Of a stretch of 64,000 nt of DNA, positions 50,708 to 60,772 are shown piece by piece; the first letter of the stretch is position 1, and each line of letters begins with the position of its first letter. Origin of the DNA: Caldilineaceae bacterium (GTDB lineage Bacteria; Chloroflexota; Anaerolineae; Caldilineales; Caldilineaceae); contig JACKBA010000016.1 in NCBI GenBank assembly GCA_020634815.1, forward strand, positions 62,001 to 126,000, given 5' to 3'. A program made the translations under genes and the position numbers. Below the pieces are notes generated by a model, which made no database searches, had not been told where the DNA came from, and saw only the letters and a program-made list of their open reading frames with translations.

Positions 50708-51193
50708 TCAACGGTAGCTGGCAAAGACTTCACTGTTTCCGTCGGCGTCGAAGGCAACCACGTCATATGGCTCGTCGGGAAAGCCGTCGACTTCCATGCC
50801 CGGCGAGCCGACCGGCATGCCCGGCACGGCAAGGCCTGCGACGTCCGGGCGCTCCGCCAGCAGCTTCCGGATGTCGTCGGCCGGCACGTGCCCCTCGATA
50901 ATGTAGCCATCCACGATGGCCGTGTGGCAGGACTGGAGATCGTAGGGCACCTTGTACTGCTCCTTGATGGGCCCGAGATCTTCCATGTCGATGGCCTCGA
51001 CGGTAAACCCGGACTCTTGAAGGTGCTCGATCCAGTCGCCACAGCAGCCTCAGGTGGGCGACTTGTAGACCGTGATCGACTCTGCATCCGCTGCCAGGGC
51101 CGGCGCTTCCGGCGCGTTGCTGGCAGGGGCGCCGTTGCATGCCGCCAACAATGCAGCAGCGACGAGCAGAATCGCAAAGAACGTTCTTCGCAT
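50708..51193 (-). CDS. DUF411 lipoprotein with in-frame UGA at the redox Cys (candidate selenoprotein)
   Basis: Read through, this is a 161-residue exported lipoprotein with AAGGAG 6-7 nt before ATG 51193. The signal peptide has lipobox LLAAC (Cys19). From residue 41 it is a DUF411 protein: SITVYKSPT-x-GCCGDWIEHL, YKVPYDLQSCHTAIVDGYII, EGHVPADDIRKLL and GLAVPGMPVGSPGME. The position x (codon 48, 51052-51050) is TGA where the family has the first Cys of CGCC. The frame is otherwise intact on both sides, with no other stop. Either UGA is read as selenocysteine (a U-G-C-C motif, with a SECIS-like hairpin 3') or a single C-to-A change or error has broken the gene. DUF411 proteins are thought to bind metals or act as periplasmic redox proteins. 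Confidence 0.7.
51023..51042 (-). promoter_or_regulatory. SECIS-like hairpin after the in-frame UGA
   Basis: Minus strand GUG-G-CGA-CUGGA-UCG-AG-CAC: stems GUG/CAC and CGA/UCG around a small internal loop. The apical loop CUGGA has GG beginning 17 nt after the UGA. Position and GG in the loop fit the loose bacterial SECIS pattern, but the stem is short, so this is suggestive only. Confidence 0.35.
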
Positions 51194-51371
51194 GTTTGCT
51201 CCTTCTCTATAGTTGTCGCTCTTCGCTTCGAGGCGAGGAGCATTCTACCATTGCCGCAGCGCGAAGACAGAATTCACTCTTTGGCGCCCGCCGTGGCGCC
51301 GTTCCCGTGCATGTGTGGTAGAATCGCTCCATTTTGTGAATCATCCCAGTGCCACGGCGACGAGGAATCCC

Positions 51372-52625
51372 ATGACACACGAACCTTCATCCCATCGTTT
51401 CTATTACGGCTGGGTCGTCGTCGCCGTCACCGCGCTGACGCTGCTCGTCTCGGCGGGCGTGCGTTCGGCGCCGGGCGTCTTCCTCGTCCCGCTCCAGGAA
51501 GATACGCAGTGGAGTATCGGCGTGATCTCCTTTGCCGTCTCCATTGGCCTGCTCGTACTCGGTCTGACCGCGCCGGTGAGCGGCTGGTTCATCGATCGCT
51601 ACGGGCCGCGCCGGCTGGCAATCATTGCCCTGGTGCTCATCTCGATCAGCATGGCGGCGAGTGCCTTCATCCAGGAGCCGTGGCAACTGGCGTTGCTGTG
51701 GGGTGGGCTGAGCGGCGTCGGCACGGGTATCATCTCCGGCGTGCTGGGCGCAACGGTTGCCATGCGCTGGTTCGTGGCGCGGCGCGGTCTCGTCATCGGC
51801 ATGTTCGGCGCCTCCACCTCGGCCGGACAGTTGATCTTCGTGCCGGCGCTCATGCTCGCGGCGACGACGCTGGGCTGGCGTGCCAGTTCGCTTGCACTCT
51901 CGCTCGTTGCCATGGTCGCCGTGCTGCCGGTCCTGCTCTTCCTGCGCAACGACCCGGCCGATGTGGGCCAGGTGCCGTTTGGCGCGACGCCCGCCACCAC
52001 CGCGCCGCGTGCCGGCGCCGAAAGCGGCGTCATGCGCCGCGCGGTGCGCTCACCCGTATTCTGGCTGCTGGCGGGGACATTCTTTATCTGTGGCGCCACT
52101 TCCAACGGCCTGGTCGGCACGCACCTCATCCCCTTTGCTCACGACCACGGCATCTCCCAGACGACAGCGGCGGGCATGCTGGCGCTCATGGGCGCCATGA
52201 ATTTTGTCGGCACGCTGGGCTCCGGCTGGCTGACCGACCGCTACGACCCGCGCAAGCTGCTGGCAATCTACTACGGCTTCCGCGGCCTGTCGCTGCTCTT
52301 CCTGCCCTTCGTCACCGAGCCGGTGGGGCTGGCGGCGTTTGCCGTGCTCTTCGGCCTTGACTATATCGCTACCGTCCCGCCGACCACAGCGCTCGTCGCC
52401 GACAACTTTGGCCGGCGCAACGTGGGTACCGTCTACGGCTGGGTCTTTTGCAGCCATCAGGTCGGCGCGGCGCTGGCCGCGTGGATGGGCGGGCTGGCGC
52501 GCGACAGCTTTGGCGACTACGGTCTGGCCTTCCTGCTGGCGGGCACGCTGGCCGTGGCCGGCGCGCTGCTGGCGCTACGTATCAGCCGCACGCCAATGCT
52601 GGCCGCAACGCCCAGCCAGCCGTGA
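51372..52625 (+). CDS. MFS transporter, monocarboxylate/oxalate-type
   Basis: A 417-residue transporter with 12 predicted membrane segments. Signatures: FYYGWVVVAVTALTLLVSAG at the N-terminus, GWFIDRYGPRRL (loop 2-3 motif, about 76-87), WGGLSGVGTGIISGVLGATV, and GSGWLTDRYDPRKLL in the second half. The YYGW start is common in the oxalate/formate and monocarboxylate porter branch. GAGGAAT precedes ATG 51372. It overlaps the next gene by GTGA. The substrate is unknown. Confidence 0.9.
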   Translation: MTHEPSSHRFYYGWVVVAVTALTLLVSAGVRSAPGVFLVPLQEDTQWSIGVISFAVSIGLLVLGLTAPVSGWFIDRYGPRRLAIIALVLISISMAASAFIQEPWQLALLWGGLSGVGTGIISGVLGATVAMRWFVARRGLVIGMFGASTSAGQLIFVPALMLAATTLGWRASSLALSLVAMVAVLPVLLFLRNDPADVGQVPFGATPATTAPRAGAESGVMRRAVRSPVFWLLAGTFFICGATSNGLVGTHLIPFAHDHGISQTTAAGMLALMGAMNFVGTLGSGWLTDRYDPRKLLAIYYGFRGLSLLFLPFVTEPVGLAAFAVLFGLDYIATVPPTTALVADNFGRRNVGTVYGWVFCSHQVGAALAAWMGGLARDSFGDYGLAFLLAGTLAVAGALLALRISRTPMLAATPSQP

Positions 52626-53338
52626 CGCTCCTTGTCGTTTCAGCCATTCTCTTCCTGGCTGCGTTTGTGCGTTCGCTGGCGGGCTTTGGCGACGCGCTGA
52701 TCGCCATGCCGCTGCTGGCCGCGGTGGTGGGGCTGGCCGTGGCGACGCCGGTCGTCGGCCTGGCCACCGTCGTCATCAGCGTGGCGGTGCTGGCGACATC
52801 CTGGCGCAGCCTGGACCTGGCGACGAGCTGGCGGTTGCTGCTGGCCTCGGCCGCCGGTATGCCCCTCGGCCTGCTGCTCCTGACGCGTGTCGATGAGTGG
52901 GTCATGCACCTGTTGTTGGGGCTCGTGCTGGTGGGGTACGGTCTCTACAACCTGCTGCGGCCGGGATTGCCGGCTCTGCGCCACGAGGGCTGGGCCTTCC
53001 CCTTCGGCCTGGTCGCCGGCATCCTGGGCAGCGCCTACAACACCAGCGGCCCGCCGGTGATCATCTACGGCACCATGCGTCGCTGGCCGCCCGACACCTT
53101 CCGCGCCACGTTGCAGGGGTTCTTCCTGGTCAATAGCCTGATGATCGTGACCAGCCATGGGCTGGCCGGGCTGTGGACGCGCACGGTGTGGGAGATGGTC
53201 CTCTGGTCGCTGCCGGCACTGCTGTTGGGCATCGTGAGCGGCATCGCCGTGCAGCGCCGCATACCGGACGCCAGTTTTGGCCGTCTCGTTTACGCGCTGC
53301 TCGTGGCGCTCGGGGTCGTCTTCCTGCTGTCGCTGTGA
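52622..53338 (+). CDS. TSUP family permease (TauE/SafE)
   Basis: A 238-residue membrane protein with seven to eight segments, resembling sulfite/organosulfonate exporters: FVRSLAGFGDALIAMPLLA near the N-terminus, GMPLGLLLLTRVDEW, LVAGILGSAYNTSGPPVIIY (about 135-154) and FRATLQGFFLVNSLM. The start is GTG 52622, overlapping the MFS stop, so the two are translationally coupled. The substrate is likely a small anion (inference). Confidence 0.9.
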   Translation: MTLLVVSAILFLAAFVRSLAGFGDALIAMPLLAAVVGLAVATPVVGLATVVISVAVLATSWRSLDLATSWRLLLASAAGMPLGLLLLTRVDEWVMHLLLGLVLVGYGLYNLLRPGLPALRHEGWAFPFGLVAGILGSAYNTSGPPVIIYGTMRRWPPDTFRATLQGFFLVNSLMIVTSHGLAGLWTRTVWEMVLWSLPALLLGIVSGIAVQRRIPDASFGRLVYALLVALGVVFLLSL

Positions 53339-53339
53339 G

Positions 53340-53804
53340 TTACGCCGTGCTTGGTTCCGGCACGCCCTTGCCGAGCTTCTTGCACAGGTCGCCGAGCTGG
53401 ATCTGCTCCTCCGGCGTGAGGGCGGCCATCTCTTCGGTCACGGCCTGCACATGGCCGGGGAAGATCCCCTCGATCAGGTCACGCCCTTCGTCGGTCAGCT
53501 CGACCATGACCACGCGGCGATCGTTCGGGTCACGGCGCCGGCGCACGAGGTCGCGCTTCTCCAGGTTGTCGATGACGAGCGTGGTGTTCCCGCCACTCTT
53601 GAGCAGCTTGCCGCAAATGTCCGTCTGCGACATGGTGCCCAGGTGGTAGATCGCCTCGAGCGTGCCGAACTGGCTCACGGTGAGGTCGGGGTGGGTGTTG
53701 TGATGGGCGATGCGCGCCAGCAGGGTGTTGGTGGCTCGCGTCAGCTTGATAAGGGTGTCGAGGGCCAGAATCTCTTCCGGCTCTCCCGCAAAATGAGTAG
53801 GCAT
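53340..53804 (-). CDS. MarR family transcriptional regulator
   Basis: A 154-residue winged-helix dimeric repressor: LTVSQFGTLEAIYHLGTMSQ, KLLKSGGNTTLVIDNLEKRD (recognition helix region) and VRRRRDPNDRRVVMVELTDEG (wing). It starts 7 bp after the NmrA-like gene ends, so they form an operon and it may control that gene. It converges with the TSUP gene with a 1-bp gap. Confidence 0.92.
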   Translation of the reverse strand: MPTHFAGEPEEILALDTLIKLTRATNTLLARIAHHNTHPDLTVSQFGTLEAIYHLGTMSQTDICGKLLKSGGNTTLVIDNLEKRDLVRRRRDPNDRRVVMVELTDEGRDLIEGIFPGHVQAVTEEMAALTPEEQIQLGDLCKKLGKGVPEPSTA

Positions 53805-53811
53805 GATGATT

Positions 53812-54438
53812 TCATCCGGCAATGCCGACCCGCTGGCGACAATAGTCCAGCGAGCCGAGCAGCTTATAGACAAAGTGACCCACATCGGCGTAGGTCACGC
53901 GCGTCGACGATGGCGGCAGGAAATCGGCCTCCGTGCGCACGTCGCCCGTGGCCGGTGCCTCGGTCATGGCGCCGGGGCAGACCAGCGTCCAGTCCAGCCG
54001 CGACTGGCGCAGACAGTCGTACATGCGCAGATGTTCGGCCGCGTAGGGCAGGAAGGCCGGGTTGAAGTCGGGCGCCTCCATGCGCAGGCGATCGGCGCTG
54101 CGATCCTCCAGAATGCCGGCGCCGGCCACTGCCACCAGACGCTGCACGCCCGACCCTTCCATGGCGTTGACGATGTTGGCCGTGGCCATGGAGAGCGCTT
54201 CCGGCTGCACGTTGTCGCCCAATCCCAGGGCGCTGGCCACGACGTCGCACTCGCGCATGGTGTAGGCGACCATCTCGGCGTCGAGCGCATCGCCCAGGAA
54301 GAGCGTGACGTACTCGCGATCGGGCGTCAGGCGCGCCGGGTTGCGCACGAGGACGCACACCGCTTGCCGCTCCAGGATTGCGGCATGCAAAATATGGCGG
54401 CCTGTCCGTCCGGTTGCGCCAAACAAGGCGATTTTCAT
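53812..54438 (-). CDS. NAD(P)H-binding NmrA-like atypical SDR
   Basis: A 208-residue Rossmann protein: KIALFGATGRTGRHIL (nucleotide loop GATGRTG, 8-14), LVRNPARL, VQRLVAVAGAGI and LDWTLVCPGAMTE. It lacks the classical YxxxK pair, as in the NmrA-type atypical SDRs that sense redox state or reduce flavins/quinones. Co-transcribed with the MarR regulator. Divergent from the operon at 54530. Confidence 0.88.
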   Translation of the reverse strand: MKIALFGATGRTGRHILHAAILERQAVCVLVRNPARLTPDREYVTLFLGDALDAEMVAYTMRECDVVASALGLGDNVQPEALSMATANIVNAMEGSGVQRLVAVAGAGILEDRSADRLRMEAPDFNPAFLPYAAEHLRMYDCLRQSRLDWTLVCPGAMTEAPATGDVRTEADFLPPSSTRVTYADVGHFVYKLLGSLDYCRQRVGIAG

Positions 54439-54529
54439 TGCGCTCTTCCTCTGGTATGATTACGCCCGCCGGTGCTCCTACCTTAGCGGAAATACCTGCT
54501 GCTGTCAATTCATACAAGTTTGAACAATC

Positions 54530-55090
54530 ATGAGCCTCTACCTTTGTTCCGACGGCGACGCGTTGCGCCTGCTCCTGCGCGACCATGCCGAACCACTCAC
54601 ATGGCTGGCGGCCGAGCCGGGCGCCGGCGACACGCCTGACCCTGGCCGCCCGCTGGAAATCGTCGTCTGGAACGGGCAGGCGCTCCCGGGCGCAGACGGC
54701 ACGCTGATCATCGCGCTCGACGCTGCGGCGTTGCCGGACGAGAGCCGCCGCGCGCTACATGATGCCGTGCAGCAGCGGCTGGCTGGCGCCGCGCCGGTTG
54801 TCATCGCCGCCGAGGCGCTGGCGTTGGCCGGCGGGCTTGTTCCGTCCACCCACGTTGCGCCCGCGCCCCTGCCCGACAACCTGGGCCCGGCCCTGCTGCA
54901 TGAGCTTGGCGTGCGCCGCCTGCTGGTGCTCTGCGGCACCGTTACCGTCTGTTTTGATGCGCCGGCCTCGGCGCTGTCCGTTCAGGGGCCCGGCAGTGTG
55001 TTTGCCGCGACGCTGCCGTCGACGGCGCAACTCGCCACCATCCCGCTCAGCGTCCACGTGCTCGGCGGCGGCATGCGCCTACCCTGGTGA
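54530..55090 (+). CDS. Hypothetical protein
   Basis: A 186-residue Ala/Leu-rich protein, MSLYLCSDGDALRLLLRDHA at the start and PSTAQLATIPLSVHVLGGG near the end. It has no membrane segment or recognisable motif; alternating hydrophobic strands and helices suggest an alpha/beta fold. It is the first gene of a tight operon (4-bp gap to the tandem SDR). A TATGAT -10-like sequence lies at 54454. Confidence 0.7.
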   Translation: MSLYLCSDGDALRLLLRDHAEPLTWLAAEPGAGDTPDPGRPLEIVVWNGQALPGADGTLIIALDAAALPDESRRALHDAVQQRLAGAAPVVIAAEALALAGGLVPSTHVAPAPLPDNLGPALLHELGVRRLLVLCGTVTVCFDAPASALSVQGPGSVFAATLPSTAQLATIPLSVHVLGGGMRLPW

Positions 55091-55094
55091 CACC

Positions 55095-56660
55095 ATGCAC
55101 ACCGTTCTGATCACGGGCGCCACCGATGGCCTCGGCCTGGCGCTGGCCCGGCGCTACCGCGCGCAAGGCAGCGTCGTGCTCATGGTCGGACGCCGGCCAA
55201 TAGCTGCGCTCGATCCCGCTTTCTTCACGCCGGAGAACTACTGCCAGGTTGATCTGGCGCTACCGGATGCCGCGCCGCGCGTGGCTGCCTGGCTGGATGC
55301 ACGCGGTATCCGCGCGCTCGACCTGCTCATCCACAATGCCGGGATCGGCTATGTCGGCGACCTGGAGCGCCAGGAACCTGACAACATCCGTGCGCTCGTC
55401 GACGTCAACCTGTGGGCGCCCATCGCACTTTCCCACGCGCTCTTCCCGTGCTTGCAGCGGGCGCAGGCGCGCTGCGTCTTCATCAGCTCGGTCGCGGCGG
55501 ACCTGCCCGGCCCGCGTTACGCCGTCTACACGGCAACCAAGGCCGCGCTGGATGGCTTTGCGCGCAACTGGCGCGCCGAGTTACGCGCCGACGGCTCGGG
55601 CGTCACCGTGCAGGTGATTCACCCCGGCGCGGTGCGTACCGCCATGCACGCCAAGAGCGGCGCCGACCCGGCCGCACTGGGCTGGGAGCGCTTCCCGACG
55701 CCGGAGGATGTCGCTGCCGCCATCGAGGCTGCCATTCTGCGCAGCCCGCGCGACGTAACGATCGGTGCGGCCAACCGGCTGGCACGCCGCGCCGGTCGCA
55801 CCATGCCGGGCGTGGTCGACCGGCTGGTGGCGTTGCGGCGATCGCCTGCTCCTGCGCTGCCACCGCCCGACGCGCTGCCGCACGCCCTGATCACCGGCGC
55901 CGCGGATGGCATCGGCCGCGCGCTGGCCTTGCGCTTTGCCGGCGCCGGCTACCTTGTCAGCGGCGTAGACCGCGACGTCGCCCGCGCAACGCAGACGCAG
56001 GGCGACATCATCAACCGCGGCGGGCAGGCGCGCTTCACCACCGCCGATCTTGCCGCGCGCGACGGCGTCGGCGATGTGGTGCGCGCCGCTGCCGGCTGGC
56101 CGCCTGTCGACGTGCTGATCCACAACGCCGGCATCAGTTGTGTCGGCCGCTTTGTCGATTCCGACCTGGCGCGCCAGCGCACCGTCGTCGATGTCAACCT
56201 GGTGGCGCCGCTGCACATGACGGCCGGCCTGCTGCGCGATGGTGCGATCGCAGCCGGCGCCATGCTCGTCTTCATCTCCTCGCTCTCGCACTTTCTCGGC
56301 TATCCGGGCGCGTCCGTCTATGCGGCGACCAAGGATGGCCTGGCCGCGTATGCGCGCAGCGTGCGCGTGGCACTGGCCGGCGCGCAGGTGGGCGTGCTGG
56401 TCGTCTATCCCGGCCCGACGCGCACCGCGCACGCCCGCCAGTACAGCCCCGATAACCGCCGCGAGCAGCGGCGCATGCCGCCGGAGACGCTGGCCGATCT
56501 CATCTTTGCCGCCGTGCAAGAACGCCGCAGCGCGCTGATTCCCGGCGCCGGCAACCGCGTGGCGGCGAGCCTTGGCCAACTGGCGCCCGGCCTCATGGCC
56601 GGCATCATGCGGCGCACGCTGTACGCACCGCTGACACGCACGCGGCACGAGCGGCCGTGA
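55095..56660 (+). CDS. Tandem fusion of two short-chain dehydrogenases
   Basis: A 521-residue protein made of two complete SDR units. Unit 1 (1-250): VLITGATDGLGLALARRY, LLIHNAGIGYVGDL, FISSVAADLPG and YTATKAALDGFARNW. Unit 2 (about 262-500): ALITGAADGIGRALALRF, VLIHNAGISCVGRF, VFISSLSHFLGYPGASVYAA, TKDGLAAYARSV. Both keep the TGxxxGxG cofactor loop, NAG, the catalytic Ser and the YxxxK pair, so both could be active. SDRs normally dimerise through separate chains; a natural fusion is uncommon. The stop overlaps the next start (GTGA). Confidence 0.88.
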   Translation: MHTVLITGATDGLGLALARRYRAQGSVVLMVGRRPIAALDPAFFTPENYCQVDLALPDAAPRVAAWLDARGIRALDLLIHNAGIGYVGDLERQEPDNIRALVDVNLWAPIALSHALFPCLQRAQARCVFISSVAADLPGPRYAVYTATKAALDGFARNWRAELRADGSGVTVQVIHPGAVRTAMHAKSGADPAALGWERFPTPEDVAAAIEAAILRSPRDVTIGAANRLARRAGRTMPGVVDRLVALRRSPAPALPPPDALPHALITGAADGIGRALALRFAGAGYLVSGVDRDVARATQTQGDIINRGGQARFTTADLAARDGVGDVVRAAAGWPPVDVLIHNAGISCVGRFVDSDLARQRTVVDVNLVAPLHMTAGLLRDGAIAAGAMLVFISSLSHFLGYPGASVYAATKDGLAAYARSVRVALAGAQVGVLVVYPGPTRTAHARQYSPDNRREQRRMPPETLADLIFAAVQERRSALIPGAGNRVAASLGQLAPGLMAGIMRRTLYAPLTRTRHERP

Positions 56661-57487
56661 CGCTCGCCGCGCCCCTCCTTGCCCTTGATGCAGCCCTGGC
56701 GCGCCGGCTGGAACAGGCCGAGGCGACGACGACCGCGCGCTACACTGCCGCGCAGGCGCTGCTCGATCCCGCCTCCGGCAGCACGGCCAGCACGATCGGC
56801 GACGGGCTGGCGTTCTTTGCGGGCGCGGGCTCGCCCATCAACCGCGTCGTCGGGCTTGGCACCGCGCAGCCGGTCAGCCCGGCGCTCGTCGCCGCGTGCG
56901 AGGCGTTCTATGCCGCGCGCGGCGAGGCTTGCCGCATCGATCTCTGCCCCGCGGCCCATCCGTCGCTCACCGTGCTTCTTGCTGAGCGCGGCTATGCGGC
57001 GGCGCTTTCCAAGCACGTATTCGTGCTTTCGCTGGCAGAGTGGGATTCAGCGGCAGCCGGCGGTTCGACAATCGCGGTCAGCGCCATCACGCCGGACGAG
57101 GCGGAGTTGTGGGCGGATACGCTCGCCGCGGCAGGAGATGACGGCAGGCTAAATCTCGCCGCCCGTGCCATTGCCCTGCCCAACCCGCACAAAGCGGACA
57201 CGATCTGCTTTGTGGCGCGAGTCGGCGGGCTGCCCGCCGGCGGCGGGGCGCTGGCGCTGGTCGACGGCGTGGCTATCTGCTACTCGACGGCGGTGCGGCC
57301 GGCCATGCGCCGCCAGGGCGTGCAGCGCGCGCTGCTCGATGCACGCCTGGCCTACGCACGTGACCGCGGCTGCAACCTGGCGCTCGTCCAGACGACGCCG
57401 GGCAGCGCATCGCAGCGCAACGTCGCGCGCTGTGGCTTTCAGCTTGCCTACACCAAAGTCACGATGATGCGCCCCGTTCCTGGCTAG
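56657..57487 (+). CDS. GNAT family acetyltransferase
   Basis: A 276-residue protein starting at GTG 56657. The N-terminal half (about 1-130) looks like a degenerate GNAT, and the C-terminal half holds AICYSTAVRPAMRRQGVQRA followed by LLDARLAYARDRGC and the final RNVARCGFQLAYTKV. It is the last gene of the 54530-57487 operon; the substrate is unknown. Confidence 0.85.
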   Translation: MTLAAPLLALDAALARRLEQAEATTTARYTAAQALLDPASGSTASTIGDGLAFFAGAGSPINRVVGLGTAQPVSPALVAACEAFYAARGEACRIDLCPAAHPSLTVLLAERGYAAALSKHVFVLSLAEWDSAAAGGSTIAVSAITPDEAELWADTLAAAGDDGRLNLAARAIALPNPHKADTICFVARVGGLPAGGGALALVDGVAICYSTAVRPAMRRQGVQRALLDARLAYARDRGCNLALVQTTPGSASQRNVARCGFQLAYTKVTMMRPVPG

Positions 57488-57495
57488 GTGGCGGA

Positions 57496-57523
57496 TTGGC
57501 GAAGGCGCGACGCGCACTATACT
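57496..57523 (+). promoter_or_regulatory. Putative promoter of the Cys/Met PLP enzyme gene
   Basis: TTGGCG, 16-nt spacer, TATACT. Transcription would start near 57530, leaving a leader of about 120 nt. I see no known SAM riboswitch core in it. Confidence 0.5.
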
Positions 57524-57652
57524 ATAAAGACAGGGTAAGCGACGCGACCACCAGCCGCCATCCGGTGCTGGGGTCCGGTCTGCTTCGTTTGCCGGCTCGT
57601 TCCCATCCAATCGTCAATTATCCCGGTCACCACATGTCAACGGAGACAAGCC

Positions 57653-58937
<1,285 letters not shown>

Positions 58938-58939
<2 letters not shown>

Positions 58940-59178
58940 ATGTGAGAAGGTGAGGGGATGACAAAATGACAAGATGACAAGGTGACAAGGTGACAATATG
59001 AAGCCAACGGTCAATGGTCAACGGTTAATTGTCAATGGTCGATTCATGGCCTCATCCCCTCATCCCCTCACCCCCTCATCCCCTCATCCCTTCATCCCAT
59101 CACCCCATCACCCCTTCATCCCCTCATCCCCTCATCCCCTCATCCCCTCACCTTGTCACCCCTTCACCCCCTCCCCCA
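58938..59178. repeat. Composite G-rich/C-rich intergenic repeat, rearranged copy
   Basis: GTGAGGGGATGACAAAATG and GACAAGGTGACAAGGTGAC come first, then CAACGGTCAATGGTCAACGG and TTAATTGTCAATGG, and then a long CCCCTCATCCCCTCACC-type tail ending CACCTTGTCACCCC. The order of the first two blocks is reversed relative to the other copies. Confidence 0.75.
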
Positions 59179-59288
59179 GTTCGCACGAATCTTGCGGGCT
59201 TGATACAATCTATCTGTTGGTGAACCCCGCCGGCGTTGTTGTCAATCGCGTCGGTTCCGCATTACCCGATTCAATAAGGAGAACAAAG

Positions 59289-60641
59289 ATGAGAGCAAAC
59301 TCACGACTCTGGCTGGTCTGGACGATGGTGCTCGTCCTGGCATTGGCCGTCGCAGGCTGTGCTGCGCCCGTGGCCGCACCGGCCGCGCCGGCGGCTGAAA
59401 GCGGCGGGGAAGCAGCCGCGCCGAGCGCCGAACCGGTCACAATCCAGGTCTTCTATCCCGTGGCCGTCGATGCGCCCATTGCCCAGATTCTCAGCGGCTA
59501 CGTCGAGGAATTCCAGGCCGCGAATCCCAACATCACCGTCGAGCCGGTCTTCTCCGGCGGCTACGGCGATGTGAAGACCGCCATCCAGACGACCATCGAG
59601 GGTGGCGGCGCACCGCCGGCCCTGGCCGTCATGCTGGCGACCGACATCTACGACCTGGTCAACGCCGGCTATATCGCGCCGCTCGACGACTTCATCGCCC
59701 AGAGCGACCCGGCCTATGTCGCCGACTTCCTGCCCGCGTTCATGGCCAATTCCGCCTACGACGGCCAGACGTGGAGCATTCCCTTCCAGCGCAGCGCCGT
59801 GGTGCTCTACTACAACGCCGACCTCTTCAAGGAAGCCGGGCTGGAGCCGCCGGTCGACTGGCAGAGCTGGGCCGAGGCTGCGCAGGCGCTGACGGTGCGT
59901 GATGGCGACAATGTCACGCGTTGGGGCATCGAGTTCTCGTCGGATTGGCCGTACTGGCTCTTCCAGCCGCTGGCCATCGGCGCCGGCCAGAACATCGTCG
60001 GCGACAACCCGACCGAGGTCTTCTTCGACACGCAGGCCATGCAGGACACGCTCCAGTTCTACAACGACCTGTCGCAGGTCTATCAGGCGACGCCGCCCGG
60101 CGTGCAGGCCAACTGGGGCCAGGGTCCGAGCGACCTCGCCAGCGGGCAGACGGCCATGGTCGCCCATTCGACGGGCAGCCTGAGCGGTATCCTCAGCCAG
60201 GCCGACTTCGAGGTTGGCGTCATGCCTTATCCGGGCAAGGAAGCCGGTAGCTTCGCCAGCGTCCCCGGCGGCGGCAACCTCTACATCATGGACGGCGCCA
60301 GCGATGCCGAGAAGGCCGCGGCGTGGCAGTTCATCCAGTTCCTGACCGAGCCCGACCGCGTGGCCGACTTCAGCATCCAGACCGGCTACATCCCGAACCG
60401 CAGCGCCGCCTTTGAGGCGCCGGCGTGGCAGGAGTACGTGGCCACGGTGCCGCAGGCGCAGGCCGCCGCCGATGCGTTGCAGTACGCGCAGGCCGAGTTC
60501 ACCGTGGAGAACCTGGGCGAAGTGCGTACGATCCTGCACGACTACATTCACAAGGCGATCAACGGCGAGATGCCCGTCGCCGATGCCATGGCCGCGGCCC
60601 AGGCCGACGCCGAGGCAGCACTGGAGCCCTTCCAGCAGTAG
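59289..60641 (+). CDS. ABC transporter sugar-binding lipoprotein
   Basis: A 450-residue family 1 extracellular solute-binding protein. The signal peptide ends with lipobox VAGC (about Cys24), followed by an Ala/Pro linker. The binding domain has VTIQVFYPVAVDAPIAQIL, NPNITVEPVFSGGYGDV, WSIPFQRSAVVLYYNADLFK and GVMPYPGKEAGSFASVPGGG. It resembles the UgpB/maltose-type binding proteins for glycerol phosphate or oligosaccharides; the ligand is not determined. AAGGAG precedes ATG 59289. Two permease genes follow; no ATPase gene is present, so a shared MsmK/UgpC-type ATPase is likely encoded elsewhere. Confidence 0.92.
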   Translation: MRANSRLWLVWTMVLVLALAVAGCAAPVAAPAAPAAESGGEAAAPSAEPVTIQVFYPVAVDAPIAQILSGYVEEFQAANPNITVEPVFSGGYGDVKTAIQTTIEGGGAPPALAVMLATDIYDLVNAGYIAPLDDFIAQSDPAYVADFLPAFMANSAYDGQTWSIPFQRSAVVLYYNADLFKEAGLEPPVDWQSWAEAAQALTVRDGDNVTRWGIEFSSDWPYWLFQPLAIGAGQNIVGDNPTEVFFDTQAMQDTLQFYNDLSQVYQATPPGVQANWGQGPSDLASGQTAMVAHSTGSLSGILSQADFEVGVMPYPGKEAGSFASVPGGGNLYIMDGASDAEKAAAWQFIQFLTEPDRVADFSIQTGYIPNRSAAFEAPAWQEYVATVPQAQAAADALQYAQAEFTVENLGEVRTILHDYIHKAINGEMPVADAMAAAQADAEAALEPFQQ

Positions 60642-60646
60642 GAAAT

Positions 60647-60746
60647 GATAGACCGCGGATTTGGCGGATTAGGCGGATCAACACGGATACAAAGCAATTC
60701 TGTGATCCGTGCCAATCCGCCAAATCCGTCTAATCCGTGGTCTATC
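60647..60746. repeat. 100-bp imperfect inverted repeat between binding-protein and permease genes
   Basis: Left arm GATAGACCGCGGATTTGGCG.., right arm (reverse complement) GATAGACCACGGATTAGACG.., each about 43 bp, loop about 14 nt. Words such as GGCGGATT and CACGGAT also occur at 62995-63043. It could act as a processing or attenuation site inside the operon. Confidence 0.8.
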
Positions 60747-60772
60747 TTCGCATACACTTCCGAGATCCGCCC

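Noticed and set aside
50400..50717. 105-codon plus-strand frame between the EF-G-like and DUF411 genes
   Set aside because: No ribosome binding site, no recognisable family, and it overlaps the end of the DUF411 gene antisense.
57524..57652. SAM riboswitch in the leader of the Cys/Met PLP gene
   Set aside because: I could not find the conserved core of SAM-I, SAM-II or SAM-IV aptamers, only a plain 120-nt leader.
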